This document shows, in pieces, positions 34,624 through 45,261 of a stretch of DNA of 64,000 nt (the first letter of the stretch is position 1; each line of letters opens with the position of its first letter). Source of the stretch: Magnolia sinica (Eukaryota; Streptophyta; Magnoliopsida; Magnoliales; Magnoliaceae). Location: assembly GCF_029962835.1 (NCBI RefSeq), contig NC_080577.1:186001-250000 (forward strand), read 5' to 3'. The position numbers and the translations under genes were made by a program. Below the pieces are notes generated by a model that had not been told where the DNA came from, did no database searches, and was given only the letters and a program-made list of their open reading frames with translations.

Positions 34624-36538
34624 GTATATATATATCTCTCTCTCAAACTCCTTTCTCTCTTTCTTTTCAAAAAAAATTCCCTGCTTTAACTGTCTCTGTC
34701 ATGATGGAGTGGACAAGTTTTATGCAATCTAACTGCCTTTCTTTTTTTTCTTTTTTTTTCTTTTTTTATTTTTTTTAACTTCTTTTATTCTCTCTCATTT
34801 TTTTTTTTCGGATTATCATCTTCTATGGGTGACTGGATCTTTATTTATTTATTTATTTATTATAATAATTTTACAGCTGGGAAGGAAGAACAACCGCTGC
34901 CATATCTCCTATTCCTACAAGGAGGACCAGGTTTTGAGAGCCCACGACCAACTGAGGCTAGCGGATGGCTAAAGCGAGCATGCGAAGAATATCGTGTTGT
35001 TTTGCTGGATCAGGCATGATTTACTTTACAAGCAGCTTGCATCTCACTTTTTCTACTTCTTCTTCCTGCACATTAATGTTGTCTATATCTGGCAGAGGGG
35101 AACAGGCTTGTCAACTCCTTTGACAGTATCCTCCCTCTCTCAAATGACGGCTCCAGAGCAGCTTGCTGACTACTTGAAACATTTTCGAGCAGATAATATT
35201 GTGAATGATGCCGAATTTATTCGCGTACGTCTTCTGCCAGATGGTGGACCTTGGACAGTTTTAGGGCAGGTATCAACTTAAAAGTTAAATGTGTCTTTTT
35301 AAACTTTGTAGTGTAGAGCTATTCTATGTTATTTATGTTTGAACCCTCTGCCATCACTAATATTTTCAAGGATGAGGTCCGGTTACTTGCAAACATGATG
35401 ATTAATTGCTGAAAGGCTACATCATAGATTTCATGCTGGCTTTTTCAGCAGCTTCTTAACTAGCAACAGGACTTCCTCTGATGTCAATGCCAAATCAGGG
35501 TCTTGATATCAGTTTATAGGCTAGATAATTAACTTGATTGTCGTCATGTATTTGATGGCTTAACAGGTCATTCTCAGTAAGAATGCTGTCTGTCAGGCAG
35601 TGTTAGCTTGAGCTGATAAAAGTTGACCAAACAGTTTATTGAACAGAAATCAAGCATGATTTTGTGGATTAGGGCCCTTTACATATAAATCCAACATAAA
35701 GAAGATGGAAAAATGAAAAAAAAAAGTGAGGGTTTACACTTTCTTCTGATATTTTCCAAAATGGTCAACATTGCTTCGGTTCATTGAATTCCACTAAAAT
35801 TTGGTGTTTTGATCCTCAAAAGAGGCACAAATCTATCTTAAAATGAGTTTCTAAGCTTTTTCCTTAGTTGAAATGAAGAAAGGAGAGGTTTTTGTTTTTT
35901 TTTTTTTTTTTTGAAAGTTGGGTCAAAATTTTGAAAATAAAAAATGTTCAAAATGGGCCCTTTATGGTCATGTCAGCTTGTAAGGGACATATACAAGGAA
36001 TATCGGTCAATATGACCCATTGTTTCATAATGAACACGTTAGAGGATATTATGGTAATCTTCTAAGTTGCCTTATTTGTTAAGATGTGTATTTGTTGAGA
36101 TCTCTCCAGATCTCCCATCTCTTTTATATATTCCTATTATTTTCAATGAAACAAACAAGGTAGAGTTCCGACAAAATAATAGGAATAAATAAAAGAGATG
36201 GGAGATTTGGAGAGATCTCAACATATACCCATCTTAACAAATAAAGAAATATCATAATCTAGAAGAGTACTCTAATATACTCTAACAAAACCGATTCGCC
36301 CCCATATTGCATAATGGTAGTGACAATTTTCATTACATGTCTGCTGATACAATCGATATGTAACCATTTTTTAATACATTGGTTGGTAGTAAACCTAAAG
36401 TCAATGGGTCAATTCATCTATGACATCATAGTCAAAACAACCATTATGATCGAACCACATCTAAGTCTACTTTCCCTTATCTTATTACCCATTGGTGCTA
36501 CTCCTAAATTCCCTCTGTTAAAGGAGGAGAGAATTTGT

Positions 36539-36593
<55 letters not shown>

Positions 36594-39500
36594 GCCTTAT
36601 TTATAACAATCAAGGTATTCTGTAACAATAATGGTGGTCGTAACGGGCTGCCTTATTTATAACAATCAAGGTATTCTGTAACAATAACGGTGGTCGTAAC
36701 GGCCACCACCATTACCTTTATGATATGGGGTGTGACGGCCATTACGGGGGTTGTAACGACCGTTACGGTTTTTTTTTTTGAAAAAAAAAAAACCTATATC
36801 AGTCTTGTAATGGATCGTTGCAGGGCCGTTATGGCCTTTATTGGTGGCGTAACGGGCCATTACGGGGGTTGTAACGGCCTTTACGGGGTTGAAATGACCT
36901 TTATGGTTCATTTTTCCATAATGGCCCTTACGGCCTTTACGAACCCGTAATGTGTAACGGTTGCCACCATTACCTTTACGTAACAACCTATATGGCATGC
37001 CATGATAACAATAGAAGGGTATAATTACATATATGGCCTTATTAGGAGGTACAACTAAAGAAAGACAAGGGACAAATAAGAAAAGCATAAAAATAAAGAT
37101 AAAAAAGGCTAAGACTAAGGCCCATAACACAAAAGGCCCAAGTGTATGTACATGAGGGCCCAGTCATAGGCCCACACGCACATACACCTACACCCTCAAA
37201 TGCATTCATTTCTAATTCTATCCTTGTCTTGCCACACATCCATCTCAACATCCTCATTTCAGCTACACATCTTGCGAACATGTTGATTAAGTGGCCAACA
37301 TTCTATCCCATAAAGCATGGCTGGTCTTATAGCCATCCTATAAAATGTCCCTTTCAGTTTGAGTGGTTCATGACGATCACATGGAACTTCAAAGGTACAT
37401 CTCCATTTCTTCCACCCTGCTAGAATTCTATGGGCAACATCCTTCTCAATCTCTCCACCCTCATGAATTATTGACCTAAGATATCAGGAGTGGTCATTTT
37501 GGAAACTTCTTGGAAAGCAATCTTTGCTAATTCCTTGTTCCCACTCCCTATTGTAACTAAAATTGCACTCCATATTGCTGTTATTAATATTTGTTTAATT
37601 ATTTTAGGTTAGGTGATTGGCTTGTTGATTGATTCCCAATTAATAACTTTCTTTTTGAAGAGTAATTCCTGATTCATAAGTTAGTGTGATTTATTTCTTT
37701 AATTCTCTAATTGGATGCAAATGATTTAATTCATTAGATTGAATTGCAGATTTTATTGTTTGTTACAGATTAGATTCAATTGGCTGCTTTTAATTTCCAA
37801 CTTCTAGTCTTTTGTAATTGTAAGTTCTGATTCTTAGCTGCTTTAGAGCTTTATTCCTGGATGTAATACGTTTTAATTTATCTTAAAGAAATTGCTGGTT
37901 TATTTGTTCTGGAATAGATTCAATTGATTGCTTTTGATTCATAATCTATAATCTGTAACTTTAGTTTGTGATGTCTAATCTGTTTTAGCTTTGTATTCCA
38001 TTGCAAACTTCTAAATCCATTTTCAAATTCAGGCTTAATCACTGAATTCTTTCCCTCTTTTTGTCTTCTCCGATTTGAAAGTGGTAGATTTTTTATTATT
38101 ATCTATCTTTAAAAGCATATTAAGTCATTAGTTTATTTTAGATTCCTAATCTGTGGTGGATCACATTGTCTGATTGCTCTAGTTTCCTACCCCTAATTTT
38201 CTGTGATTTGAGTTAGGGAGTTTAATTTTAGTGTATTAATTCTTAGTTGTAGATTTAGATTTATTCAGAATTAAGACAATTGCTTATTTTGAAGATCTAT
38301 CTTGAATTTTGGTCTATTCAAATTAGAGTTTAATTCCTTAATGTGTTCATTGTGATGTATCTGAATTTGAGCATATCTTACCCGACTCTTCACTCGCTGT
38401 TTCATCTACTAAGATTTCCTTCCAACCACCTAGTTGTTGTGATTTGAGTTTGAATTTTTATATTCTAATCTGTTGATGTTTGAATTTAATTGAATTGATT
38501 CAGCATTGTGATTAATTTTTGGCAATTCTTATATCTGGATTTAACCATAGCTTACTTGGAATTTTAACTGAATTTGCCGACTCCTTATTTCCTAATTCTT
38601 CATATGAACTTAGCTACTGATATTTGTCATCAATTGTAATTCATTGAAGTTTGAATCCATCTGCTGATTTTTTTCTTCCTTAATTCTATCCATCCAGATT
38701 TTGACTTTGAACTGAATCAGTGATTTTAATCACCCAACTGTAATCAGTTGAAATTCGAGCTTTATTCGAGTTTTGAACTCAAATAATGACCCCAATTTCT
38801 GACTGTTATCCATTTTTCTGATATTCATTTTCGGAAAGTTCACTTGATTGGGTTTCTATTTATACATTGCTGAAATTTTATACTATTAGACTTTCATAGT
38901 ATTGTTAAATTCTCATGATTTGTTAAAATTCTGTTCCTGGTATTGCTGAATTTTCCAAGTGCTGCTTAAGATTTAGTATTGCTAAATTATTTATTCTTTG
39001 GTTAAACTTACCCAATATTGTTGGTATCTTCTTGAAGTAGGGAATTGTTTCTTATTGACCTATTGATTTTTTATTTTTTATTTTTTCTAGAAAACCCTTT
39101 ATGTTTAGCTAATCTTAAATATTCTTTCAATTTTTTATTCTCTTATTGCACTTATTTCTCCATTAGCAACTAAACCTTCAGCTCATACCTCACACAATAC
39201 TAAGTCCAAAACTGCTTAAATCTGAATTTGGCTTTTACAACTGTGTGAAATTGATTCATCATTGAAAAAGTCTCTTAGGTTGAATCAGGCCTTTGAATAA
39301 TCAATCGAATCATTAGGTCCTCAACTACTTTAGATTTAATATATATATATAAAATCAAGTTGTCAGGTCTTTGAATTGACATTTGCCCATATTATTCACT
39401 AATTACTATAATCCTTATTAGGAAGAGGATGCTAGAAAAAAATTTAGCTTGTGCTAAATCATGTAAAGTTTTCAGTTAGAGCTTTCCATGTCCTTTCAAG

Positions 39501-42500
39501 TTATTCTACTGTACTTGGTCTAAGATTGATAGAGCTAGAGTTTCCCATATTTTCATGCCTCTTCGTGAATAGATACCCAACAAAGTGAAACTTTTAAAAC
39601 CAAAATGCTTTATTGCATCCCAGTGCATTTGTTTTTCTTTTATACATTCAGTGGGTATCTGTTGATTCCATGTCATGCATTTTATTGTGAGAAGTTTACG
39701 TTTACAGCATCCAATTATTCCTGTGTTTTCATGTATTACCTTGAAACTTTTCGTGTGCTTTTGTGTGTTATTGAATAACTATTTCATTTTACTTGTGCAG
39801 AGCTATGGCGGTTTTTGTGCAGTTACCTATTTGAGTTTTGCTCCGCAAGGTCTTAAGTGTGCCCTAATCACTGGTGGGCTTCCGCCAATTGGGAAGGGTT
39901 GTACTGCAGATGCTGTTTACAGGGCAGGTTTTGAACAAGTTCTGCGTCAAAATGAAAAATTCTACAAAAGATTTCCCCCAGATATTGAAATTGTTCGTGA
40001 GGTTGTAAATCACTTGACAGAATATGAAGGAGGCGGGGTAAGTCATACCAGTTTAGCATGGCCTCTTGCTGATGATGTCAATACAATTTAAAAAAGCAGT
40101 TCTTGTAACAATCTATATCCTTTGAATAGGTGCTTCTTCCATCTGGGGGCATGTTAACACCAAGGGGATTGCAAACTCTTGGCCTTTCAGGTTTAGGATC
40201 CAGTACTGGCTTTGAACGCTTGCACTACATGTAAGGCATGACTTACACTTATCAAAAGGAAAATAGGGGAAAAGAAAATTCTGCTCCTTATGCTTTTGCA
40301 TTTCAAGATTGACATTGATGTGCCGTCTACTTACTCTAGGTTTGAGAGGGTCTGGGATCCTATACTAGTTCCAGGAGGACGAAAGCGTATCAGCTATTTC
40401 TTCTTGAAGGCTGTAAAGAAACCATTTCTTTCCCCTCAATCTTATATGCCTTTGCTACAATCATTGCCGTTGATTCAGATAAATAGTGTGAATTAATACC
40501 ATATTGAGGCCCATGCTAGATACTTTTTTGAAGCACTATTTCGGGCTCAAACTGCTAAACTGCTTTGCATGAAAGGCTGTTAGGTCTGTGTTTTGTAGCT
40601 GCAAATTGGTAAATTCACAGGAACATGCAAAACAGGTGGGCATATATTCCCTGAAATACCAGTTTGATATCCTTGAAATCTAAATGGGCGGTTCATCGCG
40701 GCTGGCCTATGCCACTTAATCAGTTTGTTGTATGTTTGTCACTGCATTGCAATGTTTCTCTTGTCATTCTTGCTGAACTCGCCATGCCTTTCACGCCTGC
40801 TCATAGATGCTAGTTTTGTATCAAATGACGCCCATCCTAATGTGAAAATACAATCACTATAACTGATATAATTTGAAATCTACCTGTTTATTTTTTCCAA
40901 TTCTCTTTGCTGCCGTAAGTTTCAATCAGTTCTGAACTTCTCTGAAGTTACTTGTCCTGGAGGCATCATTGAGCTAGTTAAATCTGAGGCTCATTCTGCT
41001 CAATTTATTGATCGGGTCCAAAACAAGTCAGGCTAGGGCAAGGCCATTTTGCTGAGCTGTCATTCAGGCCCAGTTCAAACCAACAAAAAAAATTGCTGTC
41101 AAACCGCATCATGGACCCAGATCCGTCTGTTGATTGGGAGTCTACTGGCTGATATATCCCTACCAATCCCAGTGCATCATCCTACTGGAGGACTTGGGTC
41201 TATGTCAATTAAAGGATCTCAAAAACTATTAAAGAATCTTACCTGGGTCCTGGAATTTCTTGGATCTTCAGTAAGCAGACTTTGCCTGATTGGTCAATTG
41301 AATCGGGCAGGTGCCTGCCATGGGACATCGAATGAGGTAGGTGGCTAGGTTCTGTTTCTACAACCCTATTGATATGATATGCCCGGCCACCTTCCCCCTA
41401 TCCCTTATGTTTAGTAGGGGGATCTACTCAAGAACAACCGGTTGCGGTTGGGGTTAAGGGTGGGAATAGGCCAGGTGACCCACCTGGCTCGATGAGCCCG
41501 ACCTCCTTTGGACTAGGCTTAGACCCACTCAAGTTTTTGGCCAGGCTTGGGCTCAAGTCATTTTAGCCCAATCCGGCTGGCTCAACTCGACTTCACAGGT
41601 ACGTGTCTTATATTCCAAAAATATCCACCCCTTGATTTGGCAACCCATGCATCTTGAATGTAGATCATTGATGTCTCTATTACTTTTTGCATGTGTGGCC
41701 CACTTGATCAACTTATAGATTAGGAACAATTGAGTGGTAAATGGGGATTATCAATTTTTGGGTCAGGCTTGGGCTCAACCAAATTTTTTTGGGTCACAGG
41801 CTTAGGCCTGCCGTGCTAAGCCCATGCCTGGCTTTAGACTGGGCTCGAGCCTTGGACCTTGAGTATTGAGTTGGGCCAACCTAGCCTAACCGGACCAAAC
41901 CCGGCCCATTGCGACCCCTAGGGGTGGTACGGAAGGGACGATCTCTCCAAACGTTGCACACCTCAGAAAAGAAAGCCTCAACCAGAAGCAGATTACTTTT
42001 GGGCACAAAATTCAGGCTGGGCCCAAGCTTGGCCCATTGTGAGCTAGGCCCAGAAGTCTTAATCTACTTGGATTGAACTTGCTTGCATATTTTCTTCCTT
42101 TTGCTTTTCCTTTCCTATTTTACAAGAGCATTGGCAATTTGATCATGGTATCAAAAAATAGTTATGGCTGTGACAGCCATTAGTAATGGTAATGGCAGGT
42201 GCCATTGCGCATGACAAGGCCGTAATAGTTATTATGGGAAAAAATGGCTGAATCTGATGCAATACTTCTTTGCTGATAAAGCTATTGTGCTATTGTTTTG
42301 CAGTTCGAGAATTGGATGGCATTTGATACAAATCCACTTTATGCTCTTTTGCATGAGTCTATATACTGTCAGGTAATCTTCTTTGACCTCTCTCTATTAG
42401 TTGGGGCTCTCAGCCATGTCATTCTTACATGCTTATTTATTCAATTAGCATGGATGCCTTCGAATTGTTTTATAATGTTGAAATCTTATAACTTGCCTCT

Positions 42501-45229
42501 AACTAGTTCATTCTTTCCAACTAGAAGGGAGCTTCATCGCAGTGGTCTGCTCACAGAGTAAGGGACGAATTTGAGGACATGTTTGATCCAATCAAGGCTG
42601 CAAAAGAAAATCGTTCCGTATTATTCACTGGAGAGGTAAACACAAGCTGTAAATTGCATATGGAAGTGACAAACAGACTGACGATTGTAATTTCCTTTTT
42701 TACTATGTATGTGTTTAAAGAATCATTTTTTCTAGTTACAGAGAGATTCAAAGAAGAATAAGGAGAAGGAGAAGGAAAAGAGGAATAGGAAGACGGAGAC
42801 GGAGGAGGAGGGGGAGGAGAGAACGTTTATGCATAGTCATTTCTGTTTTTCATTTTATTCAAGGGATGCTTGCCTAACTCGAATGACAAAATGAGTTTTC
42901 CTCATCTAGATGCATGCATGCATCTGATGTAAAGAAAGAAGACAATATTAGAAGGCAGTTTGGGAAGTGGAGGAACTAATGCAAGGATCGTCAATGGGGA
43001 AAGGGTATTTATAGTTGGAGACTTAAATGTGAATGTAGGAAGAAAACATGAGAGGTACATGCCAGACATGGCTTTGGTGAGGGAAATTAATTAGTAGCAA
43101 GAATAGTTGAGCTTGCAACATCATGTCACATAGTGATAGTGGTTACTTTTTGGAAAAGCAGGATGAGCATTTGATGACCTTGAAGAGTGGACAGCACATC
43201 AAAAATAGACTTTTCCTGCTTAGGAGAACGGAGTGGTTAAATATGCAAGGGCTTTAAATTTGTACTAGGATTTGGGAAGCCCTTAACTATGCAACATAAG
43301 CTAGTGGTCTTTGATGTGTGCAACTGTGCATTGAACTGGAAAAGAGGAGTCCAGAGTAAAAGTTACCAAAGAATAAGATAAAAGGAAGACACGTGCAGTT
43401 GGATTTTATATAGTAGCAGGGTGTTTTTGTCAAATCTTTCTATGCCAGTTTAGTCATCCTCCACAACGCAGTTTTGGAGAATTCTTTGGCTTTCATTCGA
43501 GTATATCCCTACCTCTCCTAGGGTGGTTACGTGATGCAGGGCAATTAACCACTTGCTTTAAAAGCTCGAACTAATAGAGCATGGTGAATTAATCCATTTA
43601 TCTCATAGCCTAGGCCCCACATCTCATGGGTTAGGACTTCGGCCGAACCCCCCTCTTGGGCCCCACTTCACATGGGTACCGCCTCACATGGGCCGCCCAC
43701 CTCAAGTGTGCCCCCGCATCCCACAGGCTACCCCACTCGAGCCAGTTGTGAAAATGCCCCTGCATTAATCACCCCCGATGAGGAGTCTCAAACACTAGAG
43801 TTCCTGCTCTGATACCAATTTGATGTGAGGGCATTTTCACACCGGGCTCGAGTGGGATAGCCTGTAGAATGCGGGGACACACTTGGGGTGGGTTGCTTGT
43901 GTGAGGCGGGCCCCACCCGTGTGAGGCGGTAGCCATGTGAAGTGGGGCCCACGAGGGGGGTTCGGCCAAAGTCCTAACCCATGAGATGTGGGGCCCGGAC
44001 TATGAGATAAAGGGATTAATTCGCCATGCTCTATCAATTCGAGCTTTTAGAGCAAGTGGTTAATTGTCCTGTATCAAAGTAGTATCAGAGTGGGAGGTTT
44101 AGTGTTCGAGACTCCTCATCGAGTGGCTCGTGTGAGGTGGTACCCATGTGATTTGGGGCCCACGAGGGGGGTTCGGCCGAGGTCCTAACTCATGAAATGT
44201 AGGGCTTGGGCTATGAGATAAATGGATTGATTCGCCATGCTTTAATAGTTCGAGCTTTTAGAGCAAGTGGTTAATTGTCCTGCGTCAAATGGAGCACATT
44301 AGGGGTGGGTGGCCCATGTGAGGCGTTACCCATGTGATGTGGGGCCCATGAGGGGGGTTCGGTCGAGGTCCTAACCCATGCAACGTGGGGCCCGGGCTAT
44401 GAGATAAAGGGATTTAATCGTCATGCTCTATCAGTTCGAGCTTTTAGAGCAAGTGGTTAATTATCCTGCATCAAAGTGGTATCAGAGCCGGAGGTCCCGT
44501 GTTCGAGACTCCTAGTCCTTACTGGAGGTGATTAATGCAAGGGCATTTTCACACCGGGCTCGAGTGGGGTTGCCTGTGGGATACAGGGCCACACACAAGG
44601 TGGTTGGCCCATGTGAGGCGGTACCCATGTGATGTAGGGCCCACGAGGGGGGTTCAGTCGAGGTCCTAACCCATGCGATGTGGGGCCTGGGCTATGAGAT
44701 AAATGGATTAATTCACCATGCTCTATTAGTTCGAGCTTTTAAAGCAAGTGGTTAATTGTTCTGCATCATTACGTTTTTATGGTAGGAATTGGATAACCCC
44801 CAATGTTTGCATCCTTTGTTTACAGGATGGAGAGTTGATGGATCACCTGTTTATGCATTGTGGACTCTTGGCGGGATTATGAGAGCACAATGCTTAGGTT
44901 TTCAAGGTTTGATGGGTGACACATGACCAGGTTTTTTCTAGGCTTGGAAGGGGGTTTTGAAAGGAAAAACAAGGGAAACTCTTTGGAAGGTTTGTCTTGT
45001 GGAAAGCCTATGGGTATTTGGAAAGAGTGGAAAAACACTCTTCTTCGCAGTATTTCCGGGTCGTGACAAGGTCCAAAAAATTGGGCTATTTCCTAGGCAT
45101 TGAAATTGACCCTTTTTTGTGGATGCAATTGGAATTTTTTTTTGCTGCCACTTGGGGTCCGGATTCAACTATATTTGTTGGAAAATATCTCATCATCCTG
45201 CTTTTTGTTTGGCTTGTAGAGCTACTTAG

Positions 45230-45261
<32 letters not shown>

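Larger units (their letters stand above)
36516..37192. mobile_element. Solo LTR, 677 bp, TSD CCCTC
   Basis: It starts TGTTAAAGGAGG, ends CACCTACA, and is flanked by CCCTC at 36511-36515 and 37193-37197. The RTE copy at 49310-49330 lacks it and shows a single CCCTC, confirming the insertion. No internal region is present, so it is a solo LTR left by recombination. Inside are a (GT)n(GA)n tract, a 56-bp tandem duplication and a segment of repeated GTAACGG motifs (about 36690-36990) that may be a further nested element. Confidence 0.8.
43532..44768. mobile_element. Palindromic TRIM (mini-LTR retrotransposon) array, TSD TTACG
   Basis: One target duplication TTACG (43527-43531 and 44769-44773) encloses five LTR-like segments and three tiny internal segments. 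The outer left LTR (43532-43767) is minus-oriented. The outer right LTR (44533-44768) is plus-oriented. Each is 236 bp with ends TRATGCAGG/CCTGCATYA. Internal regions are only about 55-60 bp and hold little more than a primer site and a short purine stretch (CTGGAGGTGATTAA). No protein is encoded, so such elements rely on enzymes of other LTR elements. Confidence 0.85.

Noticed and set aside
40290..40496. Open frame reading through exon 6 to a stop
   Set aside because: It is exon 6 plus retained intron; the conserved continuation FENWMAFDTNP at 42304 fits the GT donor at 40413.
41049..41348. 99-codon plus-strand frame in intron 6
   Set aside because: No recognised similarity and it lies in an intron; probably chance.
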